From Anastrepha obliqua (taxonomy: Eukaryota; Arthropoda; Insecta; Diptera; Tephritidae): a stretch of DNA of 64,000 nucleotides. The stretch's first letter is position 1. Every line of letters starts with the position of its first letter. The position numbers and the translations under genes are program-made. Positions 10,220 to 22,234 of this stretch are shown here, one piece after another. The stretch spans positions 69,830,501 to 69,894,500 of the forward strand of contig NC_072896.1 in the NCBI RefSeq assembly GCF_027943255.1. The letters are read 5' to 3'. The notes beneath the pieces were generated by a model that made no database searches, was not told the origin of the DNA, and worked only from the letters and a program-made list of their open reading frames with translations.

Positions 10220-11766
10220 TAAATAAACTCAGACGTTGGCTGAAAATATGAGAAATATTAGTAGTTGGTTCCATTTACCACATTCCGTTATGTGAATCGT
10301 TGTCACAGTGTAATTGAACTGTCTTCATTTTCCTGATAATTCCCGCAACGGAAGTGCGCTTATGGATGCTAAAAAAAAATGCATTTACGAGTGACTCATG
10401 CCGTATTTCTATAATAATCCACCTGTTATAAGCAAAATCCTCAAGTGTCTGAGAATGCAGACAATAACCGGCATTAACGCGAGCCATCACCTATTGTACT
10501 CGAAACAACTGTTGCAGCTCCTGTTAGCGCTTATGTTGCATTGATGCGGATGAGGATGCTGTTAGCATAACTCAACTGCCTGCTGTGTTATATTATATAC
10601 TTATTACTGTGTGCGCATTTGTGTGTGTCGTGCTTTGTTGCATTTATTTTTGATTCATCATGCATTGTTCTTTTTGTACTCCAATTAATCTGTCGAAAGT
10701 GCCTTGAAAATACGCTACCCTCATCTTCTACTTCTGCTTCTGCTTCTGCTCAACTCCCTCCCTCGTGTTTCGCTTTTCATCTATTCATTTAGCCATTCCG
10801 TCACATTTCATTACTGACAGATTTGCTGCTGATCCATTCTGTTCTGCATAGCCAACACATTGCGAAGATCATCTTTTATCCATAATTCATCGATATGCAT
10901 GTATCTTCTTGTTTTTGTGGCCCAGTATCTGGTATCTTTCGTACATCTTTTATATCGCAAGTCATCTTCTTAAGTTTTTGAGTAATTTTTTGAATGAATA
11001 TGAATGGGCGCTGCCAACACTTCTGCTCCTGTTGCTGTTCCGACCATTCGCCGATGTTGTTGTTATCGCTAGCAGCAGCCACCGGCGAGTTGTTTCATCG
11101 CCTAAAACGGTTGCACTTCTCATTCTTTTGCTCCTTTGTTCGCAATCAATTGATCTTTTGGAGTGTATTGAATATCAATACTTAAGTGGGTAAGTAGACT
11201 GTGGTTCCCTTTTCCTTTACCATTTTTTAACTTCCATGATTTGTATTCCTTTCCTTCTTACAAGTTGTAATTATTTTATCTTTTTATCATTGTTTTGTAA
11301 TTTGTTAATGGAAGTACTTATATTATATGTTTGCGCATATGCTTGTAATTTTGTATCCCTTGTTCTTTTCCTGTTTGAAGCATTCAACCAACAGCATGAC
11401 TCGACGCGAGTTTTGTTTTGGAAATATTTTGAGCCGGAAGTCAAGTGAAGGAAATGCCAAAGCAAAGCTAAAATTGCTATATTGTAGTAAATATTAAAAG
11501 GCTCCAGATTTCGAGAGTGATTGGCCTTAGATTTAAATAAGGAGTAAAAAAATAACTTTAAGAAATAAAACAAAGCACAAAAGATGGTTTTTTTTAAATA
11601 TTATTAAAATATTGTTTCACCACCAAAAGTGAAATGAACTAAGGTCAGAAGTTATCATTTAATAATAATAGGGAAATTTTAAGTTAATATATTATAATTA
11701 TGCCATCTTTTGCTTGAATTGTGAATTAAGAATAAGCATCAGAAAATTGATTTCTTATAACTTTTT
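10220..11766. other. Gene-poor DNA
   Basis: Contains a TCTGCTTCTGCTTCTGC microsatellite-like run near 10733-10750 and poly-pyrimidine stretches. Several open frames here are short, overlap each other on both strands and show no family signature. No gene was called. Confidence 0.45.
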
Positions 11767-12720
11767 TTATTTCATGTGATACACGGATTCCTTTTGATAT
11801 TTGGCGCCCAATAATACATAAAAACACAGTAAAATAATAATGGGAATGGCTTTTTCAAAATATTCTTCTTTGAAGACAACATATTTCTGAATTCGTTTGA
11901 ACCGATTTTCAAAGCAGATTTGCCACTCAGAAGTGGATACCTCCGAAACGAGCTGTTTAGAGACTTCAACAGCTTTTTCAAGCATTTTATTTTTGACGCT
12001 CGGGAACAAAAACAAATTATTAGGTGCTGGGCTGTAAAGTGGATGGCTCGTTAATTTGATCTTTTGAATGCTCGAAACCTCTCATGTGAACCGGCGTTTA
12101 GTTTTCTCTAATTTTTCGAAAACTTAAGTATGTCAAATAAATGTTGTATACCTCTCTGAATTTACTATTTTAAGTTACCCTAGCGATACCAGCCATTCGC
12201 TTCGAGGCGCTTCTTCCACGAACATCTTTTCTTGAATGAAGCTCGTCAGGTAACATCCATATTGTCCATTGCTGTTTTATTTTCGGCTCATATACATAGA
12301 TCCAAGATACATAGATCCAAGATTCATCAGCTTTTATGATGTCATAGATGTGTTTTCAACTAACGTGGCTCAATTTGTTTAACATTTCTTTACCCCAATC
12401 GACACGAGTTCTTTTTTGGGCAATTGTCAAATTATGCGTATCCAATGTCAAGAAATCTCCTTCACGACCAACTGCTCATGCAATATTGAATATATGTTGG
12501 TCCATTAATACCCATGGATGTCAATATCGGCAACGCTTATTTCTTGTACAATAATCGTTTTTGAACGAAATTGTAAGCATCGACGGTCAAGTGAGAACTC
12601 GTTGTACCAGCGTTTCACAGCGACAATATCAAAAGTTGAAGTCAGTTGATCAATGCACTCCTGACTCTATAATTCACGTCGAAAATCGTAATAAATCATC
12701 GGCCGAAAAATCATGTTTTT
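11767..12720 (-). mobile_element. mariner (mauritiana-type) transposase fossil
   Basis: Minus-strand pieces in order: MIYYDFRREL and QECIDQLTSTF (N-terminal), RWYNEF, YSILHEQLVVK, KRTRVDWGKEMLNKL, SWIYVYEPKIKQQWT (first catalytic region; the usual GDESWIY Asp is hard to place after a short duplication ATACATAGATCCAAGAT), then a large gap, SHPLYSPAPN (the third catalytic position, with the usual Asp of SPD lost), FLFPSVKNKM, EVSTSEWQICFENRFKRIQ and GEYFEK-like KEEYFEK. There are many stops and frameshifts, so this is an old relic. Terminal repeats were not identified. Confidence 0.75.
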
Positions 12721-13199
12721 TTTTTAAATAACAGAAATGGTATCGTTATTCTATTCGTTTGTAGAATTTGGACGTGACTTCTTTACTTTCCTCTTGTATT
12801 CTGCTTCTGTATCATCTCGACAAACAGATGATATCCTGATGGATTCGCTAACATATTCATCGCTGTAAGCCCCACAATTATCCGGAAAACTTTCAAATAT
12901 GAATGAAAATGTGAATTTGTAAGGACATGTTCTTTATATGATGACAAGATACTTTCGACAAGTTCAGCATAATTATCACTCCCTTTATTTCCTAAGAAGT
13001 TTTTTGGGAGAAAGTGAAAATTATCGAAGGCCTTTTTTCTTTACCTTCTAAAAGAGAGTCACAGCTATCATCTTTAAATAAATTCCTAATTAAGGCGGGC
13101 GCATTCTTCTTCTTTTTTGGGAATACCCTTGCCTGTTCCGAATACAGGAATACCCTTGCCTATTCCGAGAGGAACCTGAGAGCATGCCACACATACCAC
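12721..13199. other. AT-rich spacer with a short tandem duplication
   Basis: Near 13120-13165 the unit AATACCCTTGCCTNTTCCGA occurs twice in tandem. No gene was recognised. Confidence 0.4.
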
Positions 13200-13459
13200 T
13201 GGTATGACGGCACTGAGACATTAGAAGAAGAGCGTATAGCATGAAGCTGGTGCACCCAGACATGGGCGAATAGTATTGCTCCATTTAACACCATTCTGGG
13301 CCTTCCCGAAGTAATGGAATGTAGTTCCGGGAAGGGGTCTTCCCAGAAGAGGAGGAGGAATTGTTTTAGTGGCTACACCATTCGACGCAGTTGACGACGG
13401 TCGTTGTAAGTGCGAAGGCATTTTAAACCCTCCTCATCCACCACAAAACAAAAAAAAAA
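13200..13459 (+). mobile_element. LINE 3' end with poly(A)
   Basis: Homologous to the 3' end of the minus-strand LINE at 61.97 kb: both carry AGAAGAGGAGG, TTTTAGTGG and GTGCGAAGGCATTTT, then an ACC-rich stretch, then A-run. Here the A-run is at 13450-13459. This piece is on the plus strand and lies directly against the opposite-strand LINE that continues from 13460. Confidence 0.6.
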
Positions 13460-13562
13460 TATGTCATCTACCACTAGCTGAAGGTCAAGCTCAGAGCCTT
13501 TCCTTGCACACTCATCTGTGTGGTGTTGTATTGTTAGATAAGCGACCTCCTACATTCTTTAA

Positions 13563-14885
13563 GTGATGGTAAATGTAGGGAAAATTCCCTACATGTAGGA
13601 ATTGTTGTCGAAAAATGTGGGTGTAGGTAAAAGAAGGACAGATTTTTGGAAATTCTTTCAAAGTATGGAATTTTCAAGAAGGACGGAAAAAAAATAAAAA
13701 TCCGTAGTAAGATTTCATACCAGACTTTTTTTCCTTATGGCAGCATACTTTTAAAAGCGTTAATACGGCAACATTGCCATTTTTTTCTTCGTTAACGCTA
13801 ACGCGATTTTTTCTTCGCGCGAAAATTGTTAGTTGTCCCGCGTTTTCTGGTGCTTTTCACTTTTGAAGTAAGTTTGCAATTATTTTAGTTTCAGCTGTTT
13901 TTATATTTAAAATGCATGTATTTTACAGAAATGAGCTCCACCTCTTCGACTGACTCTTCGGAGGAACACCAGGATAAATAATGCAAGTATCCGAAACAAA
14001 AGTTCAATAACAAGTGGCTTGTCGACGACAATTTTATTGGCTGATTGGAAGCTGAGGCTAACGATCCATTCAAATGCAAATGATGGGGATTGAAAAGTTT
14101 TGGAGCGAAGTCTGTGAACTTAAAAATTTCAATGACAATTTTGTTTTTCCTATTTTGGCTAAATTAGCAATGTTTGTTTTAGCTTTACCTCATGGTAATG
14201 CAGACTCCGAGAGAATTTTTTATCGTAACAGATCTTCGCACAAAAAAAGGAATAAACTCAGTCATCAAGTTTCAACTTCGATCTGTATTAGCCGTTCTTT
14301 TGTGCAAAACGAAAGTCAAGATTGCTGAACATTTCAATGCATTGAATCTCATTTCAAGAAAATGGTATCTGCAGAACTCTATGATCACGTGCAATAACTC
14401 ATGAATTCTTAATATTGACACTATGTTCCTTAGCCAAACGCAAATCAGTACATAATACAAACCTTTGTATTGTTTTATTAGTAACTTAGCTTTCGAAAAT
14501 GAGCTGAATGTAATTTTTGTGATCTTAGTTCAACAACTCTCTTATGCTTTGTTTTTTTTTGTTTTAAACAGAACTGAAAAAGTCTAATTTTTAGTCTTTT
14601 TGCTGAATTATCCTTTATATGTGTATGTGTTTATAATATAATAAATGTGTGTATTTATATATATTTGAAATAAAATTTGTTTTTATTATAAAGTGTCAAA
14701 ACAGCACCAAGTCAAAAACTTAAGCAAATAATTCAATTTTGACGTTGCAAGTGACTCATTATAGTGTAAACACAGGAGAAAAAAATGTAGGGAATTTTGT
14801 AGGAAAAATTTTTTGTAAGTGTAGGGAAAAGTAGGGATTTTTTTTGGGCTGTAGGGATTTTTCAAAAACTCATTTACCATCGCCG
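13563..14885 (+). mobile_element. hAT transposon, internally deleted, inserted in the LINE
   Basis: Inverted ends GATGGTAAATG / CATTTACCATC sit next to TCTTTAA on both sides (13556-13562 and 14886-14892), a 7-8 bp target duplication as expected for hAT. The plus strand keeps a transposase start (MSSTSSTDSSEEHQDK, near 13932) followed by FNNKWLVDDNFIG and NDPFKCK, the N-terminal part usually preceding a BED-type finger, then jumps to the C-terminal hAT dimerisation region: IEKFWSEVCELKNF, FPILAKLAMFVLALPHGNAD and SERIF. The catalytic core between them is missing and stops interrupt both parts. Several GTAGGGA motifs crowd the ends (see findings). Confidence 0.82.
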
Positions 14886-15254
14886 TCTTTAACACATTTT
14901 GAATTGATACGCGCTGAGGCCAGTACCTTGATTGCTGCTTGACTATCAACAAACAGGATAAGGCTTGCTGGAAGTAAGTCCATTAGTCTTATCGTTTTTG
15001 CTGCATTGTCTATAGCATCGATCTCAGCTAGGAAGACGTTACACCGGTCTTAGAGTCTGAAGGAGTAATTTAAAAATACTTGTTCTGAGTACACTCCCGA
15101 TACAGTGTCATTGCCCATCTTTAAGACGTCAGTATAAATATTGTGACCATTGTCAACTGGGTCCATTGTCAACAAGGTGAAGTCCAAAATAGATAAGACT
15201 GGCGTCATAAACATTTTTTTGATGGCGCCATCTTTTTAATGAGTTAGTGCGTTA

Positions 15255-16280
15255 GAAGTTACATCCCTAACTTCCAGTGAAAGCTTGGCGACATTCGGTT
15301 AGTGGAAGCGAAGTTATTGCGTCTAAAGTGTCAGTATATTTGTGTCATCGTACAAAAATGAGTTTCGAAGAAAGAGCTAATAGCAAATTTTCTTTTAAAA
15401 TCGGTAAAACGTTTACCGAAACATTTGAAATGATGAAAAAAGTTTATGCCGATGATTGTCTATCTCGTGCCAGAGTTCATGAGTGATTTACACGTTTCAG
15501 AGATAGTTGTGAGGACTTAAATTACAATGAACAGTAATCACCGAAAACTCCATCGAAATAGTTCGTAAATTTATCAAAAATTCAAATCATCGTTGAAATT
15601 CATGGAAACGGAGTTGAATATCTCCAAAACATCGAAAAGGTCTGTGCAAAATTCAATATTCGAAAGATCTCATTAAAGAGGTGAGAAAAACTTTCTTTAC
15701 AACATTGTACCTGGTGATGAAACGATGTGTTTCCAACATGAAGCTAAGCGTCACCCAAAAAATCGCGTTTGGAGAAGTGAGAAATCAAGTCGATGCTTAT
15801 TTGCTTGTACGATGCCAAGGGATTTGTCCATAAGGAGCTCGTGCCAACGGGCCAGACCGTCAATGCAATTTTCTATCTTGGTGTGTTGTAGCGTTTGTTG
15901 TATCGCATTCGTCGAATTCGCGCTAAATAGCGCGAAGAAGGAAGCTCGCGTTTATTGCCTGATAATGCACCATCTCATCGATCCACTTTTGTGACTGATT
16001 TTTTGACTAGAAATCGCATTTTAACCATCAATCATTCAACGTATTCGCCTGATATAGCTCCCTGTGATTTCTACCTATTCGGAAAGTTGCATTTGGCCAT
16101 GAAAGGAAAACCTTTTGCATCCGTAAAGGGCATCCAAAAGGCTTGTATCGACATCCTGAAGGACATTCCGGTCAATGATCTGAAACACTCTTTCGAAAAG
16201 ATTTTATATTGCGCAAATCAGTGGAACGAGACTGTCGTTTCTATTTTAGCTCACTCTTGTTTGTTTTGGACGTAACCTTG
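15255..16280 (+). mobile_element. mariner-like transposon, defective, inserted in the LINE
   Basis: TA at 15253-15254 and 16281-16282 borders imperfect inverted ends (GAAGTTACATCC / GGACGTAACCTTG). Transposase pieces on the plus strand: MSFEERANSKFSFKIGKTF, TFEMMKKVYADDCLSRARVH, a stop, then decayed middle (MELNIS region, first catalytic block near 15715 reading GDETMCFQHEAKRHP), frameshifts, then MPDNAPSHRSTFVTDFLTRN (second Asp) and YSPDIAPCDFYLFGKLHLAM (third Asp), KDIPVNDLKHSFEKIL. All three catalytic Asp positions are still visible, but stops and frame changes make it inactive. A clean flanking TA and uninterrupted LINE on both sides show it transposed into the LINE. Confidence 0.82.
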
Positions 16281-16740
16281 TAGAACTGATCCATGACGGT
16301 TCGTGTTTTTTTTTAGTATGCCTGCTGCTTTAATGCTGGAAGCACATTTGACAGCTATCCCTTTAACATATATACCAATGGGTGGAAAAAGTAGGATCAC
16401 TTCCAGTGCCGCCTGAAGCGTCGATAGAAGCACGCCTGTTATTTCTACACAAGATACTAGTTGGATTTTTATGACATTCTTAGGATTAGGTCTGTATTGA
16501 TTCCTGCCACACGAAAGCTCCATAAGTCAAAATGGGACTGATGCTCGTGATTTATAGACGGTTTATGACCCCATTTTTTGCCAAAAGTCCTCTTACAGGA
16601 ACGAAAAGCTTTATTCACCCTTTTCTCGGCGAATTATGCCAAGATACTTGGCTTCGTTTGATAGGGTGAGTGCTACTCCATCAATAGAAGGTAACTGAAA
16701 ACTCGGTATCTTATACTTTCTAGTAAACAGAACTATATAT

Positions 16741-18098
16741 TATCATTTATTTGTGCTCTTCGAAGTGCCGAAACTAAAGAAATGCTAATAAATTCAACAA
16801 TCAGTTGGTTATGGTTACGGCGAGCAACCAGAATTCAATTGGTCTATACGGTAGGGATATGACTACGACATTGTGCCAGTATGCCACTTCTAATTGATTA
16901 CAGTGTTGTCCATAGGTTGGTCCGTTCAACAGATTTATGTGGTTATGGTTATTGCCTCTCTAGTTTGAGTTAAACGCAGCAGTATTTGCCGGCAACTACC
17001 TGCATAAGCTATTCTGGTTTCTACATGCGAAGTACATATTTGTTTTTCTATTCCATAATTTTCCTTTGGCATGAAAATAAACAAGTGCAGATATTTTTTC
17101 TATAAAAATTTTGTTTTATATTTTTTCTTTTTTCGTTCTTTTTGTTTTCAAATATATTTATAAATAAATAAAAATTTATGTTTATTTATGTTTTTTTTTT
17201 TTTGGGTGTGTATGTGAGATTGTTGTTTATAACATTCTTTGCATTTAATTTTTTAGTATAATTTTCCACTTAGAAATAATTTAATCTACATACACATATT
17301 GTAGTATTCGACCATTTCTGCATATATAATAAAATTTATATATATTTAATAATTTTTAGGAAAGCATACACATTTGCTTGTAAGTATGCATGCATACAAA
17401 TGTTGCTATTTAGTAGTAAAAAAAACTTTACAAAGTAATTGTTTTTATATATTTAAATAATAAATTTAAATAGTATCAAAATAATCGTCATATAACTGTA
17501 TAACTAAGACTTTGTGTGGAATAATTAAACAAAAACTAAAAATTAAAATTAAAAAAAAAATATTATCATAAGATAAACATACATACATACATAAGCATAA
17601 TAAGGATGCGGCAAATGAATGCAGGATTCCTATTGTTACTGCAGCCACATACATACTCGTACATAACAAATTCTATCAGTAAATTGTATGAGTATAAGTA
17701 GAAGCTAAGTTCTGTTTTTTATGTTGTCATTATCCTTACTCATACATATATATTATGTGTAATGAATATATATAGGTGAATATTTACATATATCTTTAAG
17801 CCTGGCGTAAAGCCCATATTACGCAACGGCTTAGTAGTCAAGTGTGCTTGAAGGAGGTACTTGTATACTTTCTTCGTTCGGAAGAAAATCGAAGCATTTT
17901 TTCAAAATTTGTAGTGTTTATAAATTTCTTTTTCCCCTTAATCAGGCGTCAATTACATACAGCTACTACCAATGACTCAATTCGATTGTAAACAAAAAAA
18001 AAAAAAAAACAATTATAAAACAAATATTGTTATTGCGATTTACACATAATACAAATTTCATACATTCTAAAAACTAACAGTTATTAACAAAACATTAA
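16741..18098. other. AT-rich DNA downstream of dpp
   Basis: Very AT-rich, with poly(T) and (CATA)n-like runs and no coding signal. In Drosophila the DNA 3' of dpp holds imaginal-disc enhancers (established knowledge), so regulatory content is possible here, but no specific element was recognised. Confidence 0.4.
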
Positions 18099-18104
18099 TT
18101 TATT
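18099..18104 (-). other. dpp: Candidate dpp polyadenylation signal
   Basis: AATAAA on the minus strand, about 1.19 kb downstream of the dpp stop codon. It lies beyond a more GC-rich, apparently conserved-looking block (about 18150-18400). Other AATAAA hexamers exist nearer the stop (near 18706 and 18721), so the real 3' end is not settled. Confidence 0.35.
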
Positions 18105-19289
18105 TAAAATTACTATAAATTTTTTCTTACTAACGCTACTGTACAACGTATTCTTTACATCTCAGCTAGCTTAGTTGCGTCTGCGCAGAAGTACGCACAC
18201 ATCTACAGCCCGTGTCGTCAATGATGCTCACGGCAAGATAGTTGCCAACGCGCAGTTGTCAGCAGCACGTAGCTATTGGAAAATGACTAAGGACGCCGCT
18301 ACAAGGTAGGTATTTATGTGGCGGCGACGACGGTGTCGGTGTTGTTCGCGACTTCGTTAGATGATCGGTCGTGGCGATACACGAGTTTCATGGTGAGCAC
18401 TTAATTTTCTCCCTCTTTCGCGTCTTCACTTCCTTGTGCGTGCAGTATGTAGTTTCTACGGCTATGCGGCTCTGCTGTGGTGTTGGTGTGCTTTTCTCAA
18501 CTACTAAAAGTCTTTACATCCAGGCTGTCAATAGTGAGAATCGTGAGCATTCAAAGCAAACTTTCAACCAACTCTCTACGCAACTCAGCTACTTCTCGCA
18601 TTTGCTTATTTGTCCTAATCTGCGCTGTGCTGTCTCTTATCAACTTGCTCCATCATACAAAATAAAGTCTAATTTATACTTAAAATTCATATAATCAGTC
18701 CATTTTATTTTCATTTCGTTTAATAAAATTTAAACTTATTAAAGCGTGAAGCGGCTTGAAACCCAGCAATTAATGCTCTCTCGTCTGCGCTCCCGACTCG
18801 TGTGCTCGTGTGTTTATGTGTGGGGCATTGCATACTGCGATTGGTCTGCGAACTTTGACCTTTCGTACCTTGGCAAGAGACTGGTAACCTGAGGCTACTC
18901 GTTTTCATTCGTTAACTCCTTAACTTATGTTGCTAACGAATTGGCGTACATCACTTCGCATATCGCGTACAGTGGTCATCTCGTTTACTCATAATTACCA
19001 ATCGTATCGTTCCGTTTCGCAATGGAATTTCACTTTCAACTCCCCTACTGTACGCGATAAGCTAGTCTATATTTTGTGTTGTAGTTTTTTTTTGTTTTTT
19101 AATTTTTTGCGCTTGCGCAAGCACACGGCGTTTGCATTGTTTGGTCGACGCATTCGACTACATTGGTTTGGCTTCTTGTTTTTATTTGCATTCGTTTATC
19201 TCGTTGTTGCGAATATCAACAGTTTGTTTGTTGTTTGTTTTGTTGTTTTTGTCGTTTAGAGCATTATTGCTGCTCCCTTTGGCGCCTGA
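18105..19289 (-). other. dpp: Probable dpp 3' UTR
   Basis: Sequence after the stop codon and before the candidate AATAAA. No coding frame on the minus strand. Open frames on the plus strand across this segment have no family signature and are taken as chance. The length is inferred, not demonstrated. Confidence 0.4.
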
Positions 19290-20167
19290 TTACCGACACC
19301 CACAGCCGACCACTGTCATGTCCTGATAGTTCTTAAGCACAACGCTATTCTGATCATTCAGATAGAGCATCGAGACACCCTCCAACTGTGTGGGCACACA
19401 GCAGGCCTTTGGCACCTTCCCCGGATTGATGTTATTGACTAAGGTTTGCACGACCGCATGATTTGTAGAGTTCAAATGCTCCGCAAGTGGAAACGGACAT
19501 TTGCCCTGACAATAGAAAGCATCATAGCCAGGTGGTGCTACGATCCAATCACTCCAGCCCACATCCGCAAAGTCCACATACAACGAATGCCGCCGACAAA
19601 TCTCGTCATTATTCTTCCTACGATGCGTACGCCGATGATGTCCGGCACGTTTCGATCGTGAACTCACTTCACGTATTGAACGAGATTTGGGTTTGCCATC
19701 GTCGGTGTATGTATAGAGCACCGGTTGTTTTCGTTGCCAAGATTCTTGTGATTCCTCGGCGTTGCGTCGCAGGCGTACATGATTATAGGGTGCAGGCTTT
19801 AGTGAGCGCGACGTTCGCACTTCAATTAGCAGGCCGTAGTTCTTTTTCGGTTGCTGCAGCCATCGATCAACCGCTGGTTGTACATCAAGACTGAGTGCCT
19901 CGGTGCTATTTAGACGCACCGTCTTGTTGTCCAACAGGAGATAACTAGGCTCTCGCTTACCTCGCACACCCACCCGGGTTATATCATAAACGAGCACCTG
20001 ATAGCTTGTCCGATTGGCAAGGCCTGCATTGAAAACCGCATTATTAATGGCGACACGTGACAGCTGCAATTCGGCAGCTTTCAGCTTCTCATCGGCGGGT
20101 ATGCTCTTCACATCAAAGTACAAACGAAACCGATGATGATGCGGAAAGCGATCGTCGATTTTACTCT
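19290..20167 (-). CDS. dpp: decapentaplegic (BMP2/4-type TGF-beta ligand), terminal coding exon
   Basis: Encodes residues 478-769 of the predicted protein: most of the TGF-beta propeptide and the whole mature ligand. The acceptor TTTTGCAG ends at 20168 and the exon opens AGAGTAAAATCGACG; the split codon joins to the phase-1 donor of the upstream exon. Furin-type sites are visible at RSIR (640-643) and RSKR (648-651). Cutting after 651 leaves 118 residues with a basic stretch HHRRTHRRK (heparan-sulphate binding type) and seven cysteines at 668, 697, 701, 733, 734, 766 and 768, ending VVGCGCR-stop. These are the six cystine-knot cysteines plus the inter-chain one (734). NST at 710 is the conserved glycosylation site; NRT, NKT and NST sites also occur in the prodomain. 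DPP is a secreted morphogen that signals through Tkv/Punt receptors (family knowledge). The ligand looks intact. Confidence 0.98.
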
Positions 20168-21140
20168 CTGCAAAATAGAAAGATAGAAAATTATAGAAAA
20201 TTAGATAATGTCTATACCAAATGAGTTAAATTGAGATAATCGATTTGTAAGGTAGGGATTATTATTAAGGAAAAAGTTGACCGCCGACAACAGTGAACAT
20301 AAATTTTAATTATTTAAAGTCACAAACTAGTAGAAAACCAGAAAAAAGATGTTAAGACCGTTCATCCAACGACACTGCGTACCAGGAGTCATGATATAAT
20401 AATAGCTTTAAAGGCTAAAATTTCTAATATTCTGTTTGCTAAAAATTTCTTTGACGATGCCGACTGCTTATTTTTCTGAAGCAGAAACTCTTTTTGAGAA
20501 ACAAGTTTGCTAATATTTAAATTATTGAAAGGTTCTACGAATATCTGATATAAGTATCTACCTAAAAAAGGTTTCGAGCTGAAAACCAGTACTACTCGGC
20601 TAGGGCCGAACGCAAGACTAATGGTTAAGGAAGAAGATTTTATTTATTAGCCATTCTTCGTCAACTAAGCCGCACTTCTGCCCAAAATTCCAAAATTGGT
20701 TTAATTTTAAATTATCTGTAATAGTCTGGACATTTATTTAAAAACGTTTCGTTTTAAATGCCGAGTGCGGATTTATTTGAAACTCGTTACGGATATGAAT
20801 TATTGTAAAATTTTTAGAATATGTCGCACAAATGGGCAAAAACGAGCCACGCTTGGAAGTATGTATTCGAAGCGAAACCTGCTGGAGTTAGCAGAGGAGT
20901 AATATGACATCCTGTGCAGTACTAATATCTGCTGAAAAAGTACTCGAATGCACACGAAGTGAGTGCCAAACTAAGCACGAGAAATAAACGTTTTTGCGGG
21001 CTTTGCTGAACTCGGATCAAAATCGCTTAATTCGGATGAAACACGCAACAGTTGTTTCTCTATAATATGACATCCTGCACTTTCCATCAGACAACAGAGA
21101 GCACTTTGTGCCACAGTCAAATCTAAGTGACAGTAAATAC

Positions 21141-21459
21141 TTATATATATATAATTGGCGCGTATACCCTTTTTGGGTGTTTGGCCGAGCTCCTACTCCT
21201 ATTTGTGGTGTGCGTCTTAAAGTTGTTCCACAAATGGAGGGACCTACAGTTTCAAGCCGACTCCGAACGGCAGATATTTTTATGAGGAGCTTTTTCATGG
21301 CAGAAATACACTCGGAGGTTGGCCATTGCCTGCCGAGGGGCGACCGCTATAAGAAAAATGTTTTTCTTAATTTTGACCTTTCACCGAGATTCGAACCGAC
21401 GTTCTCTCTCTGAATTCCGAATGGTAGTCACGCACCAACCCATTCAGCTACGGCGGCCG
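21141..21459 (-). repeat. tRNA-derived SINE, copy B (full length, with target duplication)
   Basis: Minus-strand copy with A-box region (CCGTAGCTGAATGGGTTGG), B-box GGTTCGAATCTCGGTG, body with CCTCGGCAGGCAATGGC and CTGCCGTTCGGAGTCGGC, distal part GGAGCTCGGCCAAACACCC and GCGCCAATTAT followed by TA repeats. It is flanked by CAGTAAATAC at 21131-21140 and 21460-21469, a direct 10-bp duplication expected from LINE-driven insertion. Located inside the dpp intron. Confidence 0.85.
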
Positions 21460-22234
21460 CAGTAAATACCTATACTTTAGATTTTTCCGGCGTTCCAGAA
21501 TGTAGGCATTTTAAAATCCCGAAAACCCCGGGATTATAATATCAAGATTCCGAGAATTTCGGGATCGTAAATTTTTAAAAATTTCCATTCTTTCCATTCC
21601 ACACACACACATGCATATTCAATACGAAAATTCACACATATCCACAGTGTGAATTCTCTATAGCTGTATGAATGCAATGTAATGGCAACCTGCCGTCTCG
21701 CTACCTACAGTGACATGAACAAAAAAATTATTTGCGGTACTTGAAAACTTAGCGGGAAACCGCCATAGGTAACAACTTTGCTGAAATTTGTTGCAATCAC
21801 CTTTTAAACGCTCAAATGTCAGCATAATGGTCAAGCACTCGAATGCGCAGTAGGAGTTTAAGGATTTTGCGTTTAGCGGCAAATGAAAGGATCTTTCTGT
21901 GCATAACACATAGCCATACACATTTACTATTTCTATAGAATATATGGCACAAAGCCGTTTAACCTTTTGTGCTAGTTATTGTTGCACTTTACGTTTCACA
22001 CCAACAACAGGTAAATCGTAAAATAAATAAACAGGATAAGTGCTGTTACTTGAGCCGTTTTAGCACAGCGCTGCAGCAGCGTGCTTCCAGGCAGCTCCTT
22101 TCCTCCTTTCTCTGTAATAATTGAGCCTGCGGACGTTGTGTGTGTGTGGTAAAAGGTAGATGTGCCGAAGCAAATATGCTTTGTAATTGTTGTTACCAAG
22201 GAACAAGTGCATTTTATGATTTCTAGTACTTATA

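Larger units (their letters stand above)
13460..16740 (-). mobile_element. Antisense LINE (RT-RNase H region) broken by two younger transposons
   Basis: On the minus strand the parts read, from 16740 down: YKIPSFQLPSIDG and LSNEAKYLGII (end of RT), ILTYGAFVWQES and AALEVILLFPPIGIYVKGIA (thumb/linker), then after the mariner IYTDVLKMGNDTVSGVYSEQ, FLAEIDAIDNAAK and LFVDSQAAIKVLASARINSK (RNase H), then after the hAT element ECRRSL and further decayed RNase H. IYTD, E and D(SQAAI) correspond to RNase H active-site positions, but several stops are present. Order and content fit an I/Jockey/R1-type ORF2. The hAT occupies 13563-14885 and the mariner 15255-16280. Confidence 0.75.

Noticed and set aside
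18371..19326. Plus-strand open frames over the dpp 3' UTR
   Set aside because: Low-complexity, no domain, overlapping one another and antisense to dpp.
19446..19894. Plus-strand open frames opposite the dpp terminal exon
   Set aside because: Shadow frames of the conserved dpp coding sequence.
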